NCBI RefSeq assembly: GCF_030272615.1
Contig: NC_081410.1
Span: forward strand, 567,753,152-567,817,151
DNA length: 64,000 nt
Origin: Cryptomeria japonica
Lineage: Eukaryota; Streptophyta; Pinopsida; Cupressales; Cupressaceae
Direction: 5' to 3'
Below are positions 47,701-57,480 of this stretch, in pieces. The notes beneath the pieces were generated by a model, which saw nothing but the letters and a program-made list of their open reading frames with translations, ran no database searches and was not told the origin of the DNA. A program made the translations under genes and the position numbers. Each line of letters opens with the position of its first letter. Position 1 is the first letter of the stretch.

Positions 47701-48940
47701 TCAGGAGATTGGAGTAGTAGGAGATGATCTCTTCTTTGATAACCTCCGGGTCCTCTGATGTTTGATTGTTTCTGATTTGCAGTTTAGATATCCAATTCTT
47801 GCTTCTTCTGATTTTTGTTACATTATGAAAAAACTTAGTGTTTTTGTCCCCCATTCTGAGCCAATTCTCCCTTGATTTTTGCTTCCAAAAGATTTCTTCT
47901 TTAGAGAGGATATCCTCGTACTCCAGTAGAAGGGATCTTTCCTACTGAAAAGATTCTTGATCCATGCTTGCCTTAATAATCCTGTCATTTAGGACTGTTA
48001 ATTGCTCTTCTATGAGCCTTTTTGATAAGAAAATGTTTTTGAAGTGTTGGGAATTCCATTGAAGCAATTTCTGTTTGACTAGTTTTAGCTTTGCGATGAA
48101 ACAGAAGAGTTTTGAGCCCTCAAAGGATTCTTCCTTCCACCATTTTTCTATCATTGTAAGAAAATTTGGCTCTTTCATCCACATATTTTCAAACCTAAAT
48201 GGTGTCCTGAATGATCCCTGATTGCCTTGTAAAGAGAGCAGAATGGGATAGTGGTCTGAGCCTGGGCAAGAGAGAACATTCTAGTGTGGGGTGAACGGAA
48301 GAAGAGTAAGATCCCCTTGCCAGAAAAATCTGTCTATTTTTTCTGCTATATTGCTAAAGCCTTTTCTTTTGTTGGTCCATGTGAAGGTGTCTCCTGAATC
48401 TATTTCCAAGAGACCATTCCTCTCAATCCAACTATTAAAATCCTGTTGAGCACTCCCTAAATGATTGATGCCCCCCCTCTTATCCAATGCCTTCCTGATA
48501 GCGTTAAAATCACCCCCAATAAAGACTTGTTCCTCAGATAATGTGGACAGTACTCCATCTAGGGAAGACCATGTCTCTCTCTTTTTGGAAGGGGCCACTG
48601 GGCCATATACATTGATTATGAAGAAAGAGATATTCAACTGCAAGTGAGTGATTTTAACAAGCATCCAGTACTTACTAGATGTGATACTTTGAGCTTTGAT
48701 TTGAGAGGACTTCCAAATTATCATTAGTCCTCCCAAGGCACCTTCTAATGCTACTGTAGTTTCCAAAGAAGCTTGAAACGAGGAACTTATCCCATTTCCA
48801 AAGGCAACTGCTAGTTGCTCCTCCAGTTTAGTTTCTTGTAGTAGGATTAAATCTGCACTGACCAAAAGAATCTGTCTTTTGATCACCCTCTGTTTGTTAG
48901 GGGCGTTGAGTCCCCTAACATTCCAAGATAAAATTTTCAT
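44723..48940 (-). pseudogene. LINE ORF2: endonuclease, reverse transcriptase, RNase H
   Basis: One frame of 1405 codons from the ATG at 48940 to TAG at 44725-44723, with about eight premature stops and no frameshift seen. Domains: apurinic-type endonuclease at the N-terminus (MKILSWNVRGLNAPNKQ, then VFIGGDFNAIR, then CPGSDHYPILLSL); reverse transcriptase with KLDITKAYDSVDW near 47160, GIRQGDPLSPFLY near 46985 and the catalytic box FADD near 46845; a zinc-binding region (CILCKAQSESVDHLLLNC) near 45600; and RNase H (KLNFDGASKGNPGPSGIGYV) near 45130-44760. This is the standard plant L1 order. The protein nicks target DNA and reverse-transcribes the element's RNA at the nick. Confidence 0.95.
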
Positions 48941-50811
48941 TGTTGTTCAGGAAGGGGATTTCCCTTCCCTACTTTCCAAAGATCCAATAGTTTGGATTGA
49001 TTTTCCGCCATTCCTTCTTGGGATCTAACCTCTATGAGTGACTTTCTACCCTTCTTGGGTGGGGATGAGCCAAAATGTGGCTTCTCCAGACCCTCCTGAT
49101 TCTGATGAAGCCCTAGCTTTCTTTTCTCCTTAATCTGTGAATAGAGCACTGCCAAGGGAGTGTCCAATATTGCATCCTGATCCTCCTCGCCTATTATGAC
49201 GTTCTGCAGAGGGTTTTGAGCATCCTGATCCAAAGGCAAATCTAGTATGCTTGATTCAAATGGCGGGGATAGCAGAGAAGGGAAAGGAATTTCTGAAGAT
49301 AGGTTGAGAAGGGGCTTGTGAAGGATGCAGTCTGAGAAGGGTGAAATCTCTCCCTCTGGAAGGGAAGTCTCTTCATTTTCTTCAATGTCTACTTTAAGAT
49401 CCTCTTCAATAACCTCCTCCTCTTGCAATATTTTCGCAAGGTGAATATTTTTCCAGTTTATGGGTTTAGCTATGCGAGATGAACCCCTGAGATTCTTGGG
49501 CCTAAAGCTACTTTTCCTTTTGGAGGCTTTAGATGGAAGTTGGGAGAAGATGTTAAAAGCTCCTCTGCTCAAAGTTGGGGTTTTTTTTTGCCCAAACAGA
49601 CTTCTAACAGCCTTTTGGGAATGAGGCTTGGCAATCGGGGATAAAATGATATGAGGGCAAGGGCCCAGGGAGGGATGGGAAGCCAGAGGAGCTTTGCCAG
49701 GGGGCGGGGAAGCTAGGCCTGCAGGCTTGATTCTCAGACGCGGACAAGAGGAGGGGGAAAGAAGGGCAGGGGGATCTGGAGCCACAGTAGAAGCCAAGGG
49801 AGGAGAAGAGACGTTACCGAGAGGTTGGCTAAAGGGCATTGGGATAGCTTGAGCCGGTATCTCGACCTCTGGGTCCAGGGCAGTATCCCGCTCCAAGGTT
49901 CTTTTTTGAGGAGTTGTGCACACGGTTTGATCTGGGAGCTGAAGAGGGATATTGATGGCTCCAATAGACGCTGCTAAAGAGCTATTATTGACTATTTGGT
50001 TTCTCAAAAAGCATTTGCCAGGAACTACTTTACCCAGTCTTGTCACTTTTTGCTTTCATCTGCCTAGCTCTGAAATGATTTCAAGCTCACTATAGAAGCC
50101 TTTGGACAAGTTAATCTCGACATAAATATTTGCTATATCCCCATTCTAACCTTCAAAGAAGTCTGCTTCAATCCCTACCAGAAATCCAAGGGCATCCCCT
50201 ATCTTCAAGAGTGATTCCGGACACCAGAACTCAGATGGAAGGCCTACTAGGGATAACCAGATAGGAGTTTTCTCGAATCTATGCTGTGTTGGGTCGAACC
50301 CTAGTTTCCAGTCCAGGAAATGGAATGTGGAGCCTTGGTAAAACAAGGGACTACCCTTTGTGATTGCTTTCTTTAGTGCCGCATCCACACATTCTATGAA
50401 CAAGAAATCATCCTACATTTGTCTAACTGCTATAAGTTTTGGAAAAGATGCTTTCCACCAATCCACGATGTCTTTGCTTGTCCCACCAATGCCACACCAT
50501 TTCGCAAAGAAAGCATTCTCCTTAAAGCGGACGAGCGAAGGGTTTAGAGATTTCGAAGGAAGCTCAAAGAGTTTGCTTCCCATTGATTTCCTGGACCATT
50601 TCTGATCCTTGCTCACAATCCCCTGGTAGTTGGGCCCTGAGGGGAGGGCCTTTCTTGAATCCTTGGCTCGCAAACCTCTGTTTGGCGGATCTAAAGTGCT
50701 CCAATCCTTGATAGGCCACCCTGTTGTTGGAGGAGGGTAGTTTTGTTGTCTTTGTCGCCTAGGCTACTGCTTGGAGTGCAGAGATTGTTTGGAAGAAGTA
50801 AACCTCTTCAT
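48937..50811 (-). pseudogene. LINE ORF1: DUF4283-type RNA-binding protein
   Basis: One frame of 624 codons from the ATG at 50811 to TGA at 48939-48937, broken by four stops (50766, 50415, 50148, 50058) without frameshift. Residues around 50340-50150 (PIWLSLVGLPSEFWCPESLL) are a DUF4283-like domain, as in other plant L1 ORF1 proteins. The C-terminal half is Pro/Ser-rich and low in complexity. The ORF1 stop and the ORF2 ATG overlap as ATGA, suggesting ORF2 translation by reinitiation. ORF1 normally coats the element's RNA. Confidence 0.85.
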
Positions 50812-50999
50812 ATGGGTTGCAATAGGAATGCAGTTTGATCCTGTCGCAACCTTTTTCGTCTAGGAGTCTAGGTTTTGGAACTCCTCAGTGGCATTTTGCC
50901 GAAGATATCTACGACAGTGATAAACCGGAGTCTGAGACCACAATCAATTTCGATGTCCCGTTCTTTGCGTTCTTTGCTGCTGGTGAAGGGAGATGAGTC

Positions 51000-51115
51000 C
51001 ACGAGAGGCCCAGCCATGGTTTCTCAGAGATGCTATTCCGTGGGAGGCCCAGCCATGGTTTCTCAGAGGTACAATTCCGCGGGAGGCCCAGCCATGGTTC
51101 CTCAGAGCCATCATC
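51000..51115 (-). repeat. 39-bp tandem repeats at the LINE 5' end
   Basis: Nearly three units built on GGGAGGCCCAGCCATGGTTT followed by CTCAGAG sit at the very 5' end of the LINE, next to the target duplication. The position suggests an internal promoter built of monomers, as in some animal L1s; that role is inference. Confidence 0.8.
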
Positions 51116-51128
51116 AGGTCAAATATAT

Positions 51129-51900
51129 TTTACAAACACATTTTAAACCAAAACTCACACATTTAACCTCTTGAAGCAATAAGAAATATATCCCCCGCAT
51201 GGACTTGTAGAAGTTTCTAACCGCAAATCTCATATCATTTGCCTCCGAGCCTCTCACATTCCAACTGACAATCTTCATTAAAAGTGAGACTAGGAGAAGA
51301 GGGTCACTCTTCTCTGTACAAGTTTCAAAACACTATAGCAATTGTTAAGGCATATATATATATATATATAACTTAACAAAGTAGGAAGCAGGTGCCTTCA
51401 AACTCACCCCTGGCTGAATGCCAATCCCACTTTTAGCATCCAAAATGAGATTTTCACTTTGCATAGGACTTGGGCTGTTTTGATGAACATCAACCTTCTG
51501 TCTATTAACTAAAGACGTTTTCTCCTCTTTTGACCTCTTTTTTATTCTCAGTTCTAGGGGTTCCCTTATTTTGAGGTAATTAGGAAAGCATGGAATCCTG
51601 ACAAGAGTTTGACAAGGGTTGAGGGCCTGATACACCATCAAAACGCCTTTTTATTTTGTCCACAATATTATTTTCTCCCAAGATGTCACCATTAACCACG
51701 ATATTACTCAAGGGTTCTGAGTGTGTTCTAACAGCTGAGGATTTACTATTTAACAACTTCGTATTTTCTGCAGGGATAACAATATAGTATATACTCATCT
51801 TAATCCAGAATGTCTTGGGGAACATTAGATTTGTAGTCATCTGAAGGTAATTTTAACTCCAAATTATTGCTAGACATTTCAGTATCCAGTTTTTTATTTT
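51129..51900 (-). mobile_element. Old LINE, 5' half (ORF1 end and endonuclease start)
   Basis: The minus-strand ATG at 51278 begins MKIVSWNVRGSEANDMRF, the start of a LINE endonuclease. The frame is interrupted at the AGGTCAAATATAT duplication by the younger LINE and resumes at 43112. Upstream, a decayed Lys/Ser-rich frame at 51345-51840 is probably the end of ORF1. A (TA)n run lies at 51354-51370. The left 3' half is at 38974-43112. Confidence 0.75.
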
Positions 51901-52299
51901 CCATGAGATATTTATTTTGCTTGACATATTCACTGGTTTTTAAACCATGGGCAGTTTTTCCTTAAGTGGACTGTCCTTACAGAGGCAATAGGCGTTTAAG
52001 GTCTCCAAGCCCCTTAATTTTACTGAGTCTCAATACCATGAATATTAAATAGGCAAGTTGTGGGAAAACAGATAAGAATTTTAGAATCAGATTTCTTGCA
52101 TTCATGTGTTGAAAAAAATATATTTTATAGTCAATTTTTATTGCTTCTCCCAGGTGTTTCAAAACCTGTGGGAGTAAATTCATTTCGGTTGTTTATGGTT
52201 CTTTGATTTAGGAGCTTTCAGGCAGCCGTTGAATGCTGGTTTTTGCAAAGGGAATTGCACCTTCATGGCCATTGACATGCTTTTCACCCCTTGTGATAG
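51901..52299 (+). other. Intron sequence before the FEY-like 3' exons
   Basis: No ORF of note. It ends in the acceptor TTGTGATAG. Together with the LINEs it forms a single intron from 38909 to 52299 in the proposed gene model. Confidence 0.5.
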
Positions 52300-53409
52300 A
52301 TGCATCAATTAGGATTTGTGGACCCTGAGGACTTGAATATTACATCTGGTAAGAGGAAATACAGCAGTGCTGCTGGTTATTCAGGAAGCAAACTTGCAGA
52401 GGTAAGAAATTGATGCATTGAAGATTTACAGATGTCATTCTTATGTATGCATTAATTTGCAAGGGCAGTGGGAGTTTAAAATTGCTACTATTATTCATTT
52501 GCAATATTAAGGTGTATCTTTTAAACTCCATTCTTAGCTACAGCTTAATTTAAAATACGTTGTGATGCTATCATTTCAGATTATGTTTAGCAGTGTGCTA
52601 CAGAGAAAGCTACCTTCTGAAGCTGGTGTTAATGTAATGTGTGTTTTTCCGGGAGTAGTTATGACAAATGTAGTAAGTATTTTCTGGAATATGATACTCA
52701 CTTTTTGGATTAGAAAAGTTCGACTTCTCTGTATGTTTTTCCTAAGTGCTATTTGCTGCTTTGCAGGCACGAGATTTACCATCAATAATTCATTCCCTGG
52801 CTATCACCTGATTCCATATTTTCTTTTCAGTGCTCAAGAAGGTTAGCTGCCTTTATTATGGAGGATGTATTGGAGAATCATTTTTAAAGCTCTTCCTGTT
52901 GATGAGGAAGACACTAAGCATTTGTGGCTAAAACTAACTGGCAAATGGAGAGTGTGAACTGCATAATGTACTTTTATGACCAACATTTTAATATAAATAG
53001 ATACTTGTAAACAAAGGAAGAACACTCTGGTCATAATTCTATTCATCAATGGTTACCTTTCTCTGGTTTCATCAAATTACATTTCCTGCTTGTTAAATGT
53101 GCTGTGTTTTTATGGATTTTTTTTTTAAGTGCAAGAAGTGCACTGTTTGCTGCAACTGATCCTCAGGTTCCAGAATTTTGCAGTGCTTTAAGGGCTGATA
53201 ATTGGCCAGTTTGTCCATATTTTTCAGGGGAGTGCCGTCCTGCAAATGCTTCAGCAGAAGCACACAATATGGATACTGCTTTGAAGATTTGGGATAAGAC
53301 TTTGGAACTCATTGGTGTTCCTTCAGACATCGTTGAAAAGTTAATAGAATGTGAGCAGGTTCCAAGTGAAAATGGGCATTCTAACGTAACGGAAGTGGAC
53401 TGTTGGTGA
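52300..53409 (+). pseudogene. FEY: FEY-like short-chain dehydrogenase, four 3' exons
   Basis: Exons at 52300-52401, 52580-52672, 52767-52841 and 53130-53409, all with GT-AG borders. They encode HQLGFVDPEDLNITSGKRKY, then the SDR catalytic YSGSKLAE (YxxxK), then VNVMCVFPGVVMTNV, ARDLPSIIHS, YHLIPYFLFSAQE, and a last exon with FAATDPQVPEFC, NWPVCPYFSGECRPAN and WDKTLELIGVPSDIVEKLIE before TGA. The order and wording match the FOREVER YOUNG oxidoreductases of plants. Exon 52767-52841 appears one base short within HS-YHL and another short at its donor, so the joined frame breaks. Either this is a young pseudogene or the assembly has errors. Confidence 0.8.
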
Positions 53410-56148
53410 GATGAGAGGATTAATGTTTAATGTAGGCTTCATCTTGTTCTCGAAGTGTAAAATACTGTCTTCAATTAGTCAATATAGTCAGCATGTGCCA
53501 GTTAACTTTCATGATTCAGTTATCAGATTGGTCATAGCTGTACTTTTGTTCAAAGATGTTTATTGGATGAGGCCATTATCATATTTGTCCAAGGAAGGTC
53601 CTTGGAAATTGGGAATGATAATATTCAAAGGAAAGTATTCAAATTTGACTGTTAAAATGGGAAGGCACAACTCTGTCAGAATTGTTTTCCAATTACTAAG
53701 CATAATTGGAGATTTCTAATTGGAGATACTTGATGTTGAATTGGATATTCACTATGGTACCAGTGTATTTTCCGCAGCAAAGAAATAAATTATAATGATT
53801 CTCACTGTATTTTCATGTTAAGCATATTAAAAAATGAATGCCCATATGCGCATATGATTGAGCTGATAAAATAATTGACCGACTCTGGTGTGGAACTAGG
53901 TTTAATCGAGCCCTAGTAACTGATTTGCACTAAATTATTGTATTGAATCGAATCAATCAAGTAGTTGGTTCAGTCACAAACATATTTGAAGTAAATTAAG
54001 CCCTAGGAATATAATTGTATTTACTTAGCACACGATGGGGCTTAATTATCCCCAATTTGGGTAAATGTGAGATTAATTGAGCAGAGAGAATTCGATTGGG
54101 TTGGCGATCCCCAATTGAAATATTGACCCGATCATGTAAATTTTGAACATATTTAATTGGGTGCATAGTTGTGGCCAGTCTCATTCCTCGAACCTGAATA
54201 TAAACAATAACAGAAAGTAGGGTTCAGTTGGCATAAATTTAGAGCTATTTTCAACTAAATGTGCAATTAGTTAATTTAGGATAATTGATTCTTCTGAACT
54301 AGATATCCTGGCATCTCCCATTATATCCAATGGCTGTCATATTTACAATTTGAAATTTTATTTGGGTGAATTTAGAGCTTGTATTATGCTCATAATCAAT
54401 TTAGAATGCCATTAGAACTTACAAATTGAACATTTATTTGTCAACAGTAAATATTGAACAAGGAAGTTGCATCCTAGGAACATCCTTAGGTTAAAATCTT
54501 GTAAAGAGTTGAAAATAATCTATTTACTAAATGATAATATTGGAGCTTTGAGAACACTTACATAAGATTCAAAATGACCTTAACATTACATATTTTTAGT
54601 AATAGCATATAAGATCTTGTAGGATTCCTGCAACCTCTAAATCTAATGAAATTTTAACATAATCAATGACAACCTCAAGTTAAAACTTTAAAATCATAAG
54701 AAGGCTGATTAAATTTAGATTTGAAGTTGGAATCAATCAATCACCTACTGCTCCATTGATGTATTGTAGATTTAAGGGTAATGCAAGGATTGATTTCAGT
54801 CTTTCCCCAAGACGACAATGTTTTGTCAAAAAAGTGTCTTTTGACTTTAATATTGACAAATAAAATGATTATTTTGGTTCAAAGTTGTAGTGTTGGTTCA
54901 CTTGTTATAATATAGATTGTCATTCAATTTCTATTTATGATAAAGAAGCTTTCTTTCTTTTTTAATTATAAATTGTGCAATTCTAAATATTGATCTCTAG
55001 AGTCTGAGTGAGCATGGAGAAGTAGCATATAATGGTTTTGAATTTTTTGGGAGAAGGTTGGGGTTTGATTTGATTGGCCTCTATTTTTCCATATCGCTTG
55101 TGCGGGATAATTTAGAGGCTTCCACATTATTTGTATTTAAATCTTGCTGTGGACTAGGGCTTAATATGGCTCTTGCCTTATTGTCAACAATTGGCATTTG
55201 AGATAGCTTGGAAGTCCATTCTCAAAGTCTGTAATGAGATAACAAATTTGGTACCCTGATGCATGTTTATCTTTCAATGGATGTAGATTATGTGCATCAA
55301 TGGTTATTGACCATAATGTTGGTTATATCTCTTTAGAGAACAAACCCCTTTTGACCACCCAACTCTAGTACGCTTGCAAACCCTATGGTGTTAAGCTTGT
55401 TGAAGTTCATAATATTAAATATTATCGAGGGCATCTTTTGGTTTTCCTTCAAGAATCCCTAACAAGTCTATATAAAGCATCCGAGTCTCCTAGAATCTTG
55501 GGCCCTTTATATGTCAAGATCTATAAAGGTTTTATCTAACATATTCAACATGCAAGTTTAATTGCAATGGACCTTAGCATTGATCCCAAAGAATCTACGG
55601 AGAATCATGTAGGTTTCTTACATCTTACATAGATAATAACCTACATTAATCTCCTACATAATCGCTTCATATGTCAATCCTCTAATCAGTAGATCAAGGA
55701 TTGTCCTCTTATGCCACATACATATTCCAAGCCTTCAACTGACATGCTAACACCTTAGGCTAAAGATGAGGGATGAAATATTGTGGAAGAGAAAAAAACT
55801 TCATTGCACAAAATCTATTTAGTAAACCTAGTGATCAAAACCCATTAGTATGTGAACAAAAGTGGCCTAGTCTCTCATGCCAAGGCATTGAGTCCTAGCC
55901 AAAATACACATTGTTGCAACTTATGTTAATTTGTTGGGACTTTTATTGCACACAATCAATCAATCCAAATGTTCTTGAAGCTTGTCACTTAGCAATGATG
56001 GCTCACAAAGGGAGATTATGGGAGTAGACACCACTTTGATTGATTGGCGATTATATATTCCAAAACCAATGATCACTTTTGGACAATACACTTATAATTT
56101 TAATGGATGAAGATGACCAATCGAGGCTCTCTATGGAGGATCCTCCAT
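53410..56148. other. No gene seen downstream of the FEY-like gene
   Basis: AT-rich sequence. 53410-53720 is probably the 3' UTR of the FEY-like gene. Nothing else could be assigned by translation on either strand. The right part (about 55500-56148) may be decayed LINE sequence belonging to the next entry. Confidence 0.4.
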
Positions 56149-56500
56149 ATGAAAATCATCTCATGGAATGTGCATAAACCTATAGAAAATTCTTGCACTT
56201 AGTCTCTTTGGTTTGCATGTTAGTGGCTTGGTCCATTTGTCATTATTTGTTAATAGGAAGTTAAAGTCATTGGTTTTTGCTTCACAAATTCTTGTGGACA
56301 AGTTGACCTTGTATCACACTACATCACCTTCCATGGAGATGGTCATGGTAGTGTGTATATTTTTCTTTCCTTGCATTATTATTGTGTCATCTAGGTTACA
56401 CTTGACAATAATAGTTGATTTGTTGGCATTATCAATGTTTATGTACCTAATGTTAGGATTAGAGAACTAGGTGTTGTTTTACACTTTGTAAAGTCTTGGA
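56149..56500 (+). pseudogene. LINE endonuclease remnant
   Basis: ATG at 56149 reads MKIISWNVHKP, the standard start of plant LINE ORF2. After frame breaks, IINVYVPNVRI near 56430-56465 resembles the INVYGP strand of the endonuclease. Only a few hundred bases survive before the Tat LTR. It is a third LINE fragment, on the opposite strand to the two in the intron. Confidence 0.5.
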
Positions 56501-56671
56501 TTTAAGAGCAATCATTTAATATTTTTAATATTATAAATAATATGCTACATGAAAAGTAATGCTTCACTTGGATGGTATCTTGAGATTGCATTGTTGACAC
56601 TCTTCACCATGTGTCATTGGTCATGTGACAATTGTAATAAATTATTGAATAGAGGGTTACTAGGTGTACTA

Positions 56672-57457
56672 TGTGTAGACACTCAAAATTGTCCAGTTTA
56701 ATTAAATAAATATTTTATTTATTTAATTATCTAAGCCTAATTCTTCTATTAATTAAATAAATTTTTATTTATTTAATTAATTCATTTATCCTCTTCTAGC
56801 ATTATTTCTCATTTAAATAAATACATTTATTTATTTAAATTATCCCTTTCCTAAATTAAATAAATATCTTATTTATTTAATTGATCCCACTTATTCTATT
56901 AATTAAATAAATCTTTATTTATTTAATTAATTCATTATCTTTTTCTACACATGACACATGTCATTCATCTCTTAATTCATACACTACCTACCTCTTTCAT
57001 TATTTTGGTATTTCTTTTACCTACCCTCTAATCATAGCCGACCTCTCTTTTTACACCTCTCAATCTTAACCCTCCATTTCTTATTATGTCTTCTATTTAA
57101 GGAGATGCTTTCTTCATTGTCAAACCCTAATCACTCATGCTAATGATCTTTTATGCAATTGACTACACTACGATCCTACTTGCAACCACATTCCGTTCTT
57201 TGTTGAGCTCTTGTGCATATAAAAATCTGAGAGCAAATATATCAAGCAAGATCAATGGAGATAGGAAGAATGGAGATCAAAAACCCTATTGGACATGTGA
57301 TGGTATAATCTTTGTGATTTTGAGTTATTTTGCATTGTCTTAGGTTATCTTCATATGTTATGGTGGATCTTTGTTCATTGTTAGGCTAGGGTTTTGTGGT
57401 TGGATTCATTTAGCCTTTCAATTTTGTTATTATTGTTATCCATTTTCACCATACACA
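56672..57457 (+). repeat. 5' LTR of the right Tat element
   Basis: Starts TGTGTAGACACTC, ends CACCATACACA; the terminal 6 bp (TGTGTA/TACACA) are a perfect inverted repeat. U3 holds several TTAAATAAAT/ATTTATTTAA palindromes at 56700-56930. A CTATTTAAGG box near 57089 may be the TATA element. Confidence 0.85.
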
Positions 57458-57460
57458 TTT

Positions 57461-57480
57461 TGGCACGCCCGGTGGGACCC
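57461..57480 (+). promoter_or_regulatory. Primer binding site of the right Tat element
   Basis: TGGCACGCCCGGTGGGACCC starts three bases after the LTR end. The form fits a tRNA 3'-end complement; I could not assign the tRNA with confidence. Confidence 0.7.

Larger units (their letters stand above)
43126..51115 (-). mobile_element. Full-length L1-type LINE with 13-bp target duplication and three ORFs
   Basis: AGGTCAAATATAT occurs at 43113-43125 and 51116-51128, flanking a minus-strand element of about 8 kb that ends in a short poly(A) (T's at 43127-43133). The order is 5' UTR with 39-bp repeats, ORF1, ORF2 overlapping ORF1 by one base, a 0.5 kb spacer, ORF3, and a 3' UTR. It lies inside an older LINE, whose endonuclease frame resumes on either side. 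The lesions I could read in ORF1-3 are premature stops rather than frameshifts, so the copy is fairly recent but inactive. Confidence 0.95.

Noticed and set aside
51354-51370. (TA)n tract
   Set aside because: An ordinary short microsatellite inside a decayed LINE.
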